DNA of 64,000 nucleotides from Amoebophrya sp. A120 (GCA_905178155.1 CAJINV010000005.1:4508918-4572917), one strand, 5' to 3'. Shown: positions 11,221 to 24,000, counted from the stretch's first letter. The notes: a model not told the origin generated them from the sequence alone. Program-made: numbers and translations.

Positions 11221-14200
11221 ATGGCGTTCAGTAGCCGGCGGGGAGAAGGGAAGCGGCGGCAGGGCAGCGGACATGTGGAGCAGGATGAGACGCGCTCCCT
11301 CTTATCGTCGGGAGATTACAAAAAGCACAGCAAGCATTCATCCGATATTCAATCCGCAATGGATGCAGATCAAAGCGTTTTTCTGCTACAGAATAACGAG
11401 ACAAGCCTGCTGAGACGGGCGAACACGTCAGTGACGCGAGGCAGCACACTGAAGACCGGCACGGGCAACGCGGCGCTCCAGCGCTCGCACGCGTCGATCG
11501 ACGGAGGCAGTAGCAGAAGAGGTCTGGAAGAATTGTTCAGCCGAGTGGATCTGATTCCCGAGATCCAAGCGGAAATTTTTGAGGAAGAAGACGTCAAGGA
11601 GTTGGAAAACATGCCTGCCATCGACGGTCCTCCGATCACCACCGCCGCGAGCCTAGTTCGACAGCCCACACCGCAGCTCCAATACTGTCCGACCTTGCAA
11701 GATGCCATCGCGGAGGCGGAGCGCGTGGACAGGGATTTCCAGCAGCATTCAGATATTTTGTGCCTGGAGTGGCGCAACCTCGGGTTCCAAGTGGAAAAGG
11801 CCGGGATGATTTTGAACAATTGCTACGGAAAACTGCACCCCGGTGAAGTTACTGCGCTGATCGGCCCCTCTGGTGCGGGGAAGTCCACTTTGATGAACCT
11901 CCTAGCTGCGCGGCAGCGGTGGACCGGAGGGGGCGTCCAGCTGTCGGGCGAGATTCGATACGGGGGGAAGCTGGTGGGCTATGAGCAACTGAAGCAGTCA
12001 ATCTCGTTTGTGATGCAGTACGAGGAGCTGGTGGGCAGCGAGACGGTGCTGGAAACGTTCCAGTTTGCTGCAAAGCTGAAGCTGCCGAACGCCACGGAGG
12101 AGGAGCGAAAGAAGAACATCGAGGAGATGCTGGTTGCGCTGGATTTGGACCACGTTCGTGATGCGAAGATCGGCAACGCGCTGATCAAGGGCATTTCGGG
12201 CGGTCAGCGCAAGCGCGTCGCGGTGGGAATCGAGCTTCTGACGCGCCCCACCGTCGTGTTTCTGGACGAGCCCACCAGCGGCCTGGATTCCTACTCGAGT
12301 CTGCGCCTGATCACCATGCTAAAGAAGATTGCCTACGACCAGAATTCCATCATTGCGGCCACCATTCACCAACCCAGCTCCGAGCTGTTCGCCAAGTTCG
12401 ACCGCGTGATCACCATGCGGTACGGAGAGATCCTGTTCCAAGGCATGATCGGCGCGCGCGCGGAGGAGCAACTGAAAAAGATAGACGAAAAGCAACAGAT
12501 ATCCTGAGTAAAAACGTACCCACGCCAGAGTTGTAATGCAAATCTGCATGCTGAAAATGTTTCTCATGCGGAGCCCTATGAGAAGTATTTTCTAGTCGTG
12601 TTTTGCAATTTGTCATGCTCCAATCAGCATGAGAGACTAGATCTGTAATGCTGCTGAAGTAGCTCAAACAGCACTACACTACGCGTCCAAATTTGTCATG
12701 CGAAACAGCCAAAGCTTGTGGATTTGTCTAGCCGATTCCCCATCTTGACTATGGGGTGGGTACGTTTTTACTCAGGATAACAGATCACCAGCTCAGAGGG
12801 CGGAGTTGCCACCAGTGTCGCGAATGCACGTGTAGGGGTGGAAAAATTGCACGTGTTGACCGAGTTCCTGGATAACATAGCACAGAAGCCCTGTCCGGCG
12901 GGTTACAATTTGAGCGACTGGCTCATGATCCTCGCAAGTGGGCATCTGTCTGACGAGGAGCTCCGGGAGAACCGCGAGCAGACAGCCCGTATCTACGAGA
13001 TGCTGAATCCTGGCTACACGGACGTCCGTCGTCCGCTGATCCAAGCCTTTGGGGAAGATGGCCAGGAGGGTGTCGGTCAAGAAGTGGTCGACTTGGAAGC
13101 AAACTTGGATGTGGTTGCCAGTACTACGCGCGTCACGGGGATACGTTTCGGGGGACCCACGTTGGGGCCCGGAAAGTTTCGAGAGGACGAGCAGTCGAGT
13201 CTCTACTCCAGCGCCCAAGACCCCACCTTCGAGCCTGTTCCCGTGTTGAACCACGGAACCCTCGCGCTCAGCCAGATCAAGTGCAACAAAACCGCTGGCG
13301 TGACCCCGAACTGCTTAAAAGTGATTCACACGCGCTTCCCTCACAAGCAGGCGCAACAGCAAGCAGCAGCGGACGCCTTTCGCATGGTGGAAGTGCCGCC
13401 GTGGTGCGCCCAGGTGGCCGCCTTGACTTCGCGTAACTGCCGGGTAAAATGGCGGAACCCCTGGGGCATCGTGAACCGACTGCTGGTCCCCTTGGCACAG
13501 ATCATGGCCCAGGGCCTCGCGTTCATCAACTGCGGACGGCAGCTGGAACAAGGCCAGGACCCTGACGGCAACCCACTACAGACCGCCTCTGCCTTTACGC
13601 AGAAGCTCGGTGAGGTGAACAACGCGCTGTGCAACATCCTGTTCGTCGTTTTCATCGCCACCGGGATTGCGCAGCTCACCGACCTGCCGAAGGAGCGCCC
13701 CATCTTTCTGCGGGAGTACATCGCCCGCTACTACGGCGCGTCCGCGTACATGACAGCCCAGATCGTGGCAGACCTACCGCTGCTAGCCCTGACCGTGCTG
13801 ATCGTGCTGCTGGGGCCATACTTCCTCTTTGGCTTAAACGGAAATCTCGGGATCTACGTGTTTCTGTCCGCCATCACGGCGCTCGCCGGCTCCTCCTATT
13901 GAAAGGAAAAACTCCCCCTCCCCATATCGAAAAGGCATGTTTCCGAAAATTTGTGTTGCTGATTTGAGGCCACAAATCGCATTTGTCTTGCAAGAAGACA
14001 AGTGCAAAAGCTTCGCCCCTTTTATGGAAGCGGTTTGTCATGCTGTTGGGCCTAAAGGGCAGCCGTTTGCCATGCTGAACAACTAGACCGATACGCCCCT
14101 ACATAGCCTGGATATCTGGCCTCAATGCCTTCCTGCAATACAAAGCTGATTTGTGTACGCAAATCCAGCATCAGAAATTTCGTTTTGATATGGGGAGGGG

Positions 14201-14908
14201 GGATTTTTCCTTTTGATACCTCCATGGGGGTCTTTTTGAGCACGCTGTCGCCCGCAAACGCGAACATTCCCGTGGTGTTATCCCATTTAAAAACGTCCCC
14301 ACCCAATAGTTGTATATGCAAATCTGCATGCTGAAAATGTTTCTCATGCGGAGCCCCATGAGAAGCATTTTCCAATCGTGTTTTGCAATTTGTCATGCCT
14401 CAATCAGCATGGTATGCTAGATCTGTGATGCTGCTGAGCTAGCTCAAACAGCACTACACTACGAATCCAAATTTGTCATGCAAAACAGCCAAAACTTGTG
14501 GATTTGTCTAGCCGATTCCCCAACTTGACTATGGTGTGGGTACGTTTTTACTCAGGATAGGTGTGGTCGCCACTGATCATGAGCACGCTACCAAACGTGT
14601 TCTCGGGAATCTTCCGCCCGCTCAGTCAGGTGCCGGCAGCGGTCTCCTGGCTGGCGTATGCGATCCCCGTCATGTACACCGCCAAGGTGGGGCAATGGTT
14701 GGAGTTCGGCGAGCTCGAGCCCGAGATTACCAGAACGAACCCCGCTGCGCAGGCGGGTTGGGCGGAGGCGCGGGACTCCTTCATCAGTCCCCGTGGTATT
14801 TATGCCTACCAAGTGTGGACCTGGCCCTTTTTCGCGCTGGGCCTCGCGGTTTTTTATCGCGTAGCGGGATTCACATTCTTGAAGCTCAACTCACGCTCCG
14901 TCTTCTAA
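11221..14908 (+). CDS. ABCG/WHITE-type half-transporter (4 exons, 3 introners)
   Basis: Membrane exporter with the ABCG order: an N-terminal nucleotide-binding domain, then a membrane domain. Proposed exons are 11221-12499, 12785-13896, 14224-14278 and 14565-14908, about 930 aa. Visible motifs are Walker A GPSGAGKSTLMNLL, signature ISGGQRKRVAVGIELL, and Walker B with D-loop VVFLDEPTSGLDS. The membrane domain starts near 13430 with segments around 13480-13540, 13620-13680, 13740-13830 and 13850-14280, then PLIMSTLPNVFSG and a last helix near 14820-14870. The C-terminus ends FLKLNSRSVF. A Ser/Arg-rich region of about 150 residues precedes the ATPase domain. All three introns have introner ends and 5-bp duplications, and removal restores frame each time. 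One 55-nt exon lies between two introners. ABCG half-transporters normally dimerise; substrate unknown. Confidence 0.9.
12500..12779. mobile_element. Introner, family IE-3 (CCTGAGTAAAAACG type)
   Basis: The ends are TATCCTGAGTAAAAACGTAC and its complement. The duplication ACAGA is at 12495-12499 and 12780-12784. Length is 280. Removal turns CAA-CAG-A + TC into an open frame; unspliced, the frame stops at TGA 12505-12507. Confidence 0.9.
13897..14218. mobile_element. Introner, family IE-2
   Basis: Starts TATTGAAAGGAAAAACTCCC and ends GGATTTTTCCTTTTGATA. The duplication CCTCC is at 13892-13896 and 14219-14223. Length is 322, the same as the copies at 3355 and 32950 within one base. Confidence 0.87.
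14279..14559. mobile_element. Introner, family IE-3
   Basis: Starts TATCCCATTTAAAAACGTCC and ends TACGTTTTTACTCAGGATA. The duplication GGTGT is at 14274-14278 and 14560-14564. Length is 281. The interior is close to that of the copy at 12500-12779. Confidence 0.87.
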
Positions 14909-15195
14909 AGGATTGCGATACTGCTACAGTACGCATCTTTATTGTTCGGTCCTCTTGCCGTCACTTCCGAGCCGGAAATGGGCCATTCAAAAGCATGCCG
15001 CCAAGGGCGAGCGACAACGACCTGTCTTCGCAAGGCTCAGACGAGCATGAAATCGGCTTGATTTTTCATGCATCTTTACATGTGGCGAATGCGATACCGA
15101 TAGCCCTTTACTAGTTTAGCATACATCACTTACAACCATAACATTATACTGATTTTCATTTTGCACACATAGAAGTTCCAGTTCGTACAAACTGG

Positions 15196-15951
15196 ATGCA
15201 GCGGACGAGCGCTGTCCGCGTACTATCGCATGCGTTTGTCTCGGGCGCGCCCTGGCGCTCAGCTCGGACTTCAGTCTTTCTTTCTCGGACGTTTTCCCAC
15301 ACCGCTCAGAAACAACTAATTGCTCATGGTGTAAGTACTAGTTCTGCTCATCAAATTTATTACGTATTGATGTTGGTCCCCCAGACGAAATGCCACTTGA
15401 AGATCTTAAGAATCGATTCGCTTCTTGTATTCTGGCAAAAGCAGTTGCATCTAACCGTTCTATCATGGGGCATCTTCGTCTCATGTTCATATACAAAATT
15501 TACTTTATGTGCGACCCATGCTCTTTCTTTTTGTCAAACTGAGGCCAGCAATCTGTTCGACAATTCAATCACATTATATTTGTCTGTACTTGGGGACGGA
15601 AGAATGGGAATGCGCATCAGGACGTTGCATGTTGACGGTTGTAGTACTACGCGGTATAGATCGGCCCTGATTCTGTTCTTGAAATCCGAGACAAGCATGC
15701 TAGTTAGTGAATATCGAAGCGGATTAAGGTTTGTAAAATTAGGCATTGAGCGTCAGCAGTGGCACGGAATAGATCGTGCTTTATTCCGATGATCTTTGAC
15801 AAGACTGATCTTTGTTCAAAATGTCAGAAAACCAGAAAGATCCACCACCAAAAAGAGGTTCCTTGAAAAACTACACGGAAACTCAATCAGCGTACCGAAG
15901 TGGTACATCCACTTTTCAAAAGATAAAAAAATGATAATGGATCTTTGTTGA
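15196..15951 (+). CDS. Small gene with mitochondrial-type N-terminus, exon structure unresolved
   Basis: I do not recognise the family. ATG 15196 opens an Arg/Ser/Ala-rich stretch (MQRTSAVRVLSHAFVSG and on to QKQLIAH) that looks like a mitochondrial presequence. A consensus donor GTAAGT begins at 15331 and a CCCCCAG acceptor ends at 15384. Using an alternative donor 2 nt earlier would give HDEMPLEDLKNRF after the junction, which reads more like protein than the plain continuation. A last exon is likely near 15850-15951 (RFLEKLHGNSISVPKWYIHF, stop TGA 15949-15951). The middle exons were not resolved. If correct, this gene uses ordinary GT-AG introns. Confidence 0.35.
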
Positions 15952-16234
15952 CCCTGTTGAGCCTGTTTCGGGATCGCTTGGTCTTAAGCGAACACATAAT
16001 TCTGCACAGAGTGAAGTAAATGTTTCCAGGTACAACTTACAACTTACCGCTAGCCCTTTCACGTAAATAGAGGTATAATGTGCTGCATGTAGCAAAAATG
16101 GTGACAGTTGTGACTCTTTTCAACAGCATTGCATGATCAGGATTACGAATTTATTTGTTTTCTAGGCCATACTTTCATTTTGAAATTGTAGGTCTAGCTG
16201 TAGAGGTTCTATTTTTCGACTAGAAGGCAGCGCC

Positions 16235-17291
16235 ATGGCAACTTCCGCGACAAGTGCGTCCTTGCGGCGGAAACAGCGAAGTATCAAATGTAAAAATATC
16301 TGGGTCTGGAAGATTCTGAGACTTGTCATGCATGTTTTGCATGGGCCGCAATGTCTGTGATGCACGCCCTAGCATCACAGATTTTTTGAGGGCTTCGCGA
16401 TGCCTATTCCGCATGACAAATGCCCTCTCCGCGTACCAAAAATTACATTCCCTTTGCTGCTCATGCAATACAGATTTTTTTGGAATCCAAATTCAGCATC
16501 ACAAGTTGCATTCTTCCAGACCCAGACATTTTTACATTTGATACGAAGCTCGCAGGAGCAATCGCTGTTGAAGGCGGAAGAATTCCTGGAGGAGAAGATG
16601 AAGCAAGACCTGCAGCTATCCTGACTAAAAACGTACCCACACCAGAGTCAAGATGGGGAATCGGCTAGACAAATCCACAAGTTTTGGCTGTTTTGCATGA
16701 CAAATTTGGATTCGTAGTGTAGTGCTGTTTGAGCTAGCTAAGCAGCATCACAGATCTAGCATACCATGCTGATTGGAGCATGACAAATTGCAAAACACGA
16801 CTAGAAAATGCTTCTCATGGGTCTCCGCATGAGAAACATTTTCAGCATGCAGATTTGCATTACAACCCTGGCGTGGGTACGTTTATTTTTACTCAGGATA
16901 GCAGCGGCAAATCGACCGGTCCAGAAGCCTGGCCGACCGCATATCCGAGCTGCAAAGGCAACGAAGCCAGCTGGAGGACCTGAACCGGCAGCACAAACTT
17001 GATTGGAGCCAGGATTGCTTCGAGATGGAGATGCTCGTGAACCTCGGGATCTCCACCGTGTTCGCGAAGGCCAAAGTGCCCGACTGCCGAAAGCTTTTCG
17101 TAGAGTGCGGACTTGGGTTTCACGTGGAAATGGACCTACCGCAGGCCATCGCGTTTCTGGAGAAAAAGGAAGCCTTCCTCAGGGAAAAATTCGATCGGGA
17201 AATGCAAGAAACATGTCGTCTCAAAACCCAGGTGCACGAAATGCTCTTCCATATCCAGTCTTTACAGCAAGCGTTGTTGCACAACCAGTAA
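16235..17291 (+). CDS. UXT / prefoldin-alpha-like protein (3 exons, 2 introners)
   Basis: Exons 16235-16281, 16549-16616 and 16906-17291 total exactly 167 codons (166 aa), close to animal UXT at about 157. The protein is a long N-terminal helix (AEEFLEEKMKQDLQ, RISELQRQRSQLEDLNRQ), the conserved beta-hairpin part (MEMLVNLGISTVFAKAKVPD, KLFVECGLGFHVEMDLPQAI) and a second long helix (AFLEKKEAFLREKF). This is the coiled-coil, hairpin, coiled-coil plan of alpha-class prefoldins, and the GLGFHVEM segment resembles UXT. Family members act as chaperone-complex subunits (R2TP/prefoldin-like) in cytosol and nucleus. Neither upstream exon is visible without removing the introners; both removals keep frame, which supports the whole introner model. 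Confidence 0.75.
16282..16543. mobile_element. Introner, family IE-1
   Basis: Starts TATCAAATGTAAAAATATCT and ends ACATTTTTACATTTGATA. The duplication CGAAG is at 16277-16281 and 16544-16548. Length is 262. Confidence 0.9.
16617..16900. mobile_element. Introner, family IE-3
   Basis: Starts TATCCTGACTAAAAACGTAC and ends TTTTTACTCAGGATA. The duplication GCAGC is at 16612-16616 and 16901-16905. Length is 284. Inserted only 68 bp after the previous introner. Confidence 0.9.
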
Positions 17292-18020
17292 CCAAATGGA
17301 TACGCGGCTTGCGATTCCATCCATACCTCTCTATCTTCCGTACTTTTTTTCGAGTCGTTCCGCGACATTACAAGACTATGAAGCCGAAAAAAGAACTGGC
17401 CTACCGACTCTACCCAATGATCGCTCTGAGGAGCATTCTTTCGATCCCAATGAATGCGGGAGCGCTTGGTTGCGAATTGCACGCCACGTTGTTCGGGAAC
17501 AAAGTTGCAGAGATGCAGAGAGAAAAGGTTGAGACTTTGTAGCACGGAAGATAATGATGTATCTCCGTGGGAGAGTGTCACCAAGATGTGATCATATGCG
17601 GCAGACTGAAGCATCCTGGGTACTTATCAGAGCGACAGCTTGTTGTTACTGCTCGGCAGTCACAGTTTCAGAAAAAAGTTGTGAAGGGATAAAACTCTCC
17701 AACACTTACTACTCGCAGCATGGTGCTGCTCGTTTGTGCTCGTTGTCTTCGCAAAAGTTGAAGCCTGTTGGAGTCTTCAACTATCAATTATGTGGCGTCA
17801 GTGCAGCATTGGATTAATATTGTGGAAATTATCTCCTTCTCCAACGGGTGCGCACGGGTTGGATAATTATGCATACTGAGATACTTGTGTCAGTTCTTTC
17901 ACGGACTCCTGCGTAAGTACAATCCTCCGAACGGCATCGGCGGGATAAGAAAAACATTGACGATCGCTCTGTCAACCGAACGCAATTTAGCAGCCGCGGT
18001 TTGGAAGTCAATTCAGCAGG
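17292..18020. other. Intergenic stretch, nothing recognised
   Basis: Holds the 3' flank of the UXT-like gene and the presumed 5' flank of the P4-ATPase/cyclase locus. Open frames here (for example minus 17120-17614) are antisense shadows or too short to support. Confidence 0.45.
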
Positions 18021-21000
18021 ATGAGTGCCGCTGATATCACGACGGCTGTATGAGATTGCGGCACTCCTTTCCCGTTGTGATGAAAACGCCAAGTCCCACT
18101 CCGGCCTTAATTTGTTCCCTTTGATAGTCTTTGCATGTCGATATCATGTAGAGTAGTGAGGTCACCGAACAGCTCTGGCCTTGCAGTTTTGCTTTCATGA
18201 CTACATGTCTTTCCATTTCTGGCAGGCAAAGCTCGAGGCAGAGACTGCTGTGCGGTTTCTTCCTTGAAAATTCAAGCACTCCAATCTCGCCCCCGGCGGC
18301 GATATGCTGTAGCATTTCTTTTCTTTGCATGCATTCAATTTCAAACTAGCGGTCAGCGGAGTTGTCCACTTGCATAGGGGACCGCGAATCGGACGCTCAA
18401 GCTCCGCATCGACCCTTGTGGGGTATCAACTTTAAAAATGTCTGGGTCTGGAAGAATTCATGTTTGTCATGCTTGTCTGGCATGACTCTTAAATCTGTCA
18501 TGCACGTTACCCAAGAGCTCCGTTTTTCTGTGATGCAGAAGCGCAGTTTGTCATGCAGAATAGGCAACACCTAGGAACTCAGAAACTTGTCATGCTGAGC
18601 CAGCATCTGTAGCCTCATCATGAGACGCCACCCAGCATTACAAGTTTCCAGACCCAGACATTTTTACATTTGATATGGGGCCGCGGATGCCGATTCTCAC
18701 CAAATACACCACGGTGGAAATAATGCGGTCTCGACAACGCATTACACTCTTTTGAACTTTGTGCCGAAAAACTTGTCGGAACAGTTTCAGAGGTAGTTCT
18801 TCCGAAAACAATGAAGGAACTGCATTAATCTATGTCTCGCATGGTTTCTTCATATCTTTCATCCTCTTGCCTAGGAACGACAGAAGAAAGCTGATACTTT
18901 TACTGCAGTCAGGAGAACAAGCATATTGATTTCCAACTTCCGTACAGACACGACAGAGAGATGCCCTGCGACCTCAGAGTTCGTTTCCCTGAGTGTGGAA
19001 AATATTAAACTGATACCACAGGTGGGCAAACGTATGGTTTCTGATGATTTCTATGTTGCAGCTGTTCACCCCATACTCGCCGACCGCACCCTACGCTACG
19101 GTGGTGCCGCTGAGCGTGATCGTGCTCGTGACGGCGATCAAGGACGCGATCGAGGACTACCGGCGGTACCAATCGGACCGGCGCGTGAACGGAAAGCCGG
19201 CGTTGGTGGTGGGCCGGGTGGTCCGGGAGCACGCGGACAGCACCTGGGAGACAAATTTCCCGGTGCTGCGGCGGTTGAAGTGGGAGGAGATTCAGGTGGG
19301 CCACGTAGTCTACCTGGAGGCCAACGAGGCGGTGCCCGCGGACGTGCTGCTGCTGTCTTCCAGCGACGCGGATGCGGGGCTCGCGTACGTCGAGACCGCG
19401 CAGCTCGACGGGGAGTCCAACCTGAAAACGAAGGCGGCGCTGCTCGATACGAAGCAGAGCCGCACGCTGCCGCACCTAATTCCCTTGGAGGGCATGCAGC
19501 TGCAGTGCGAGCCCCCGTCGCCCAACCTGGAGCGGTTTTACGGCACCTACCGCATGGTGGGCGCGCTGAACCCGACTCCGGTGGACATGAAGAACCTGCT
19601 TTTGCGCGGCAGCACCCTGCGGAACACGGACTTCGCGTTTGGCGTGGTCCTGTACACGGGCCACGAGACGCGGCAGTTCCAAAACAGCAACCGCCGCACG
19701 CCGAAGCGGAGCCGGATCGAAAAGCAGATCAACACGTATTTGGGGTTTGTTTTCCTCTTGATGGCGTTGTTAATCTATCCTAGAGACTCCCTGAGGAAAA
19801 GTACACCCATACCAGAAGAAAACAAACTTGTACTACTGTACTTGTGGTACAAAAAACCGTTGTTCAGCATGGCGAACTCTTTCGGTACCTCTCTAGCCGC
19901 TAACTAGCATAATTACCAACAGCGTCTCGCACGACGCAATAAAATAGTACTCAGCTGACGGAGCGATCGGCTGACAAGGTGCGTCAGGGGCATTGCGCAT
20001 TCAGTCGGTCACTCACTGTGGTCTCCGTATATGAACAGATTTGAAAGTAGTCATCTTTCTCCTGCTACGGGTATGGAAGCAGGTGTACTTTTCTATAGGA
20101 TATGATCGTGGGCTCTTACCTCCCTCACCGCGCCTTCCTCGACGAGATGCGGTACTACCGCTCGGCCGATCCCGACGCAACGTCCGGCTTCGGGGGCTTC
20201 GTCGTGTTTCTCATACCCATTGCAAATGTATCTGGGTCTGGAAACTTGTGCTGCTGTTACTCTTTTCGCGAAACGCTTGTTGCAGATCATTCGCAAAATG
20301 CTAGACAGACCGGCCTGCAGCACGACAGAATAATTGGCCAATCGCATTGATTCATGCCATACAGATTTGATTGTCCTGCAAATCTCGTATCACGCCCACA
20401 CATATTTGCGCTGCATACCTCATTTTGTACAACAACCTCGTGCCCGTGTCGCTCTACAAATCGAGGGCGGGGGCAGCTTGCCAAGACGCCGACGATGCCG
20501 CGCCGCATCAGGCTGCGTCTTCGCTTTCCCAGGGATGCGGCGCACCGCCTCCGTGGCGAGGGCCTTGGCGCCGCCCCCTTTGTGGGTGCGGGCACACAGA
20601 CACGCTCGGTGGCTCTGTGGCCAATCGCAGGGGTGGCGCCCGTTAAAGTTGGGACGCCGCGGCGCCGCTGGCCGCCGAGGATCTCACGCAGGGCGCCAAA
20701 CCGCGCGCGCACCAAGGGGGGCGGGGCCGCCGTATCTCCGCCCCACCGAGCGGAAGGCCGAAGGCCGGAGCCAAAGCATGGGCAAGAGGCGTAGGCCCCG
20801 GAAGAAAGCCAGGGCCGCCACGAATAAGCGCCAAGGGCGCCGCGCCCCCGCCCCCGCCATGACAAGCAGCGGGCGAGCGCGCGCCGGCATGCGTTTTGTC
20901 GTGGGCTAACAGCCTTCCCTTCTTTGCGGCGATGGGCAGGCCGGGCCAGCAGCCTTGCCCAGGGCCCTAGCAGAGCAGCCGCGGCGCACTGGCGGCGGCA

Positions 21001-24000
21001 GCTCGACAATGGCCCGCCGGATCGTGCGTGCCGGGCCCTTCCCACCCGGGTGGCCCGTAGCGCGCTCTTTCTGCGGGTTTTCCTTCCGGGGCGTTTTTCT
21101 TGGATTTCTTTTGCCCCTTGTGTGAAATTGTTGTGCCGCGGGAGTGGCGGAAGGGATTTCCATGACGGGAGGGGAGGCGAGGGGCTGCCGGAAGCTTTTC
21201 GAGTAGACGTCGCGGCGTGTGTGCGTTCCCCGGGGTGATTTCTGCCAATGCGCGCGGCCAAGCGCGGCGAGAAAATCTGTGAGCGCTTAGTTTGGCTCTC
21301 TCCGCGAGGGGCCTTTGCAATCTGATGCGCGGGCCGTTTCAACAGTTTCTGTACCCGAGTGCGCGCCTGTGGGGGGGCGGCGCATTCGCAAAAAATATGC
21401 ATGCAAAAATTTTCAGCATACTTGAGAAAAGCGCACTTGGCCGGGCCATATATTTGCGCTGCATACCTCATTTTGTACAACAACCTCGTGCCCGTGTCGC
21501 TCTACAAATTCTGCGCGCATTTTCTTGCGGCGCAAGGCGAGTAAACCTGTGCACGCTAGTGAGGGGCTGACTTGAACGCGGTTTGTTTTGCCTAGCTTGT
21601 CAGCGGCAGTGCTGTAGTAGGTAAGTGAGTACTGACGCGAAGGGGGGCGGGGCGCTGGGGGTTCTTCTGTGGCTGATGTTTTCACCTAGAAAACGCCGGG
21701 CGCGCGCAATATTTTGCCCCGTTTCCCGGATTGCTCTCTCCGTGCAGCTATTTGCCGCTATGGCCTGGGTCAGCGTGTGAGGCTGGAAACGCCCCGCGAG
21801 ATGTCTACACAGGCCCTGGCCTCCTCGTCTCTAGCGGGCACCACGCACATATGTTGGCCGCGAAGGCTTTTCCGAAGCCCTTCCAAAAAGGGGGGGCCGG
21901 AGGGGTGCCCGGAACCCTAAAAAAAAGCCTCTTGCTTTTTCTTCGAATCACGATGGTGCTACCCCTCCCCAAAAGGGGTCCCGGAACCCCTCTGGGAACC
22001 CTTCCCGAAAGGCTCTCGGGTTTCTCGCATTTTGATGAAAAAGCCGCAAAGGCAAAAAGCGCGCGCGCCTGCCGGTGCACGCGCGCACAGCTGCGCGACA
22101 TTAGAAACAAGGGGAGTCGCAGCCACGGCAGGCTCCGTTTGCGCCCTCGCCTCCGACCGACTTGCACAGAATGAGGCCCATTGTCTAGCGGCTGGACTGC
22201 AAGAGGACCTGTTGCAGCACCTCCAGGCTGCAGGGGCGCTCCGCGGCAAGTCCGAGGAGCAGCAGCGCCGGATAGCTCCGTCTTTAGCCACTGAGATGCG
22301 CTGCGAATAAGCTAGCTAGTTCATTAGGTGCGCAACATAGTGGGGGGCTATACGTGTGCAACGTGATGGATGTCAAATACAAAAAAAGGCGCGCGGAAAA
22401 TTTTTTACAGCTTGAGGCAAATACAAGCTTGACGACGCCATATATTTGCGCTGCATACCTCATTTTGTACAACAACCTCGTGCCCGTGTCTATGGCGTTC
22501 TCAAACGTTACATTCTCAACTGTTACATGAATTTGTAATGCAAGACTAGCACAGGTAAGAGGGAGAATCTTGCGCGTCTTGCATTACAGGTTTGGCGCGG
22601 ACTACCGTGCTATTTAGCCCTCCGAGAATTTGTCATGCGAAGCAGCTTGATCGTCTGGCGGGTCATGGTCATTTTGCATGACAAATCATGCAACAGTTGA
22701 GAATGTAACGTTTGAGAACCCCATAGTGTCGCTCTACATCTCGTTGGACCTTTATGCACGATAGAAACTGTGTTAGTGCTGCAATTGTGTAATGTTGCAG
22801 ATGAACGGCAAGACTCTTACATAACTCCTGTGCCTGTCATGCAGTGAGGTGGAGACAACCATTACCATGCGAGCCTCGTTTCCGGAGGGATTTGACTCCT
22901 ACTAACTGCGCATGACAAGATTTGTTTGCCACGCAGGGAAAATAGATTTTGCTGCTTAATGGTGTTTGTCCGTCTAAGATAGAAGCTACTAATCGACAGT
23001 ATTTTTCTTGGATAAGCACGTCAAGTTCGGCCAGGCACTGCTACTGGCGCGGGACCAGAACTGCTGGCACACCAACAAGCGGGGGGAGACGGAGCCTGCG
23101 GAGTGCCGTGCGAGCGCGCTCTCGGACGACATGGGGCAAATCGACATGATCTTCAGTGACAAAATATCAAATGTAAAAATGTCTGGGTCTGGAAGATTTG
23201 AACTTGTCATGCTAAATCTAAATGATGCAAAAATCTGTGTTGCGTGACGAGTGTCAAAAGCTGTCCGCTTTTGACCAAGTTGAGAGGGAGTTTCTCATGC
23301 AGGAAAGGCATGACACAGACCTCAAAGAATCTGTCATGCTGGGTCTCGCATTTCAGACCTCATGGGTCATAGAAAACCTGCATCACAAATCGTGCATTCT
23401 TCCAGACCCAGACATTTTTACATTTGATACAAAACGGGCACGCTCACCGAGAACGAAATGATCCTGCGGGTGTGCTCCGCAGGTTGCCGCGTATTCGGCG
23501 ACCGCTTTGTTTTGGCCGGCAGCACGGCGGAGGCGCAGGCGGGGTCGACGCCGGCTCCAACTGCGACGGTGGAACAAACTACAAACGTGAGCGCAGAAGC
23601 TCCAACGAACGCCGAGCCTCCGTCTTGCAGCTCCGACGGAGAAGGCAGCGGCCGAGATGTAGTCTCCAACGGCCAGGATAAGACGGCCAAAATTGCGGAG
23701 CCTGCTAGGGAAGCGGAAGGGTCGACGTCGTGCGCGGCACCCAATGACAAGAAAAACGCGGCGGACAAGAACAAGATTTCTCCTTTTGCAAAAGGGGTAG
23801 ATATGCTGACGGGACCATTAGCAGAATTTCTGCAGTGTGTGTTGCTCTGCCACGAGGCCACTCCCGTCATGAACAAGTCCCGAGCGCAGATCTCGCAGGA
23901 AGCGCACCAGGCTCGGCCGCTGCCACTCAATGTTCCGCTTGAGCCAGATCACTTTACGCAAATCCCCGACCGCTCAAGTATGGTGTCCGCCACCGGGGAC

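Noticed and set aside
20418-20909. Reading the first M4 exon copy as coding on into the GC-rich block
   Set aside because: After SLY the sequence diverges from P4-ATPases at once; only the third copy continues to KFGQALL.
20287-21483. 398-codon minus frame across the GC-rich block
   Set aside because: It reads through the direct-repeat copies and through the ATPase exon edge, has no family motif, and is rich in Arg/Ala/Pro as expected for chance frames in GC-rich DNA.
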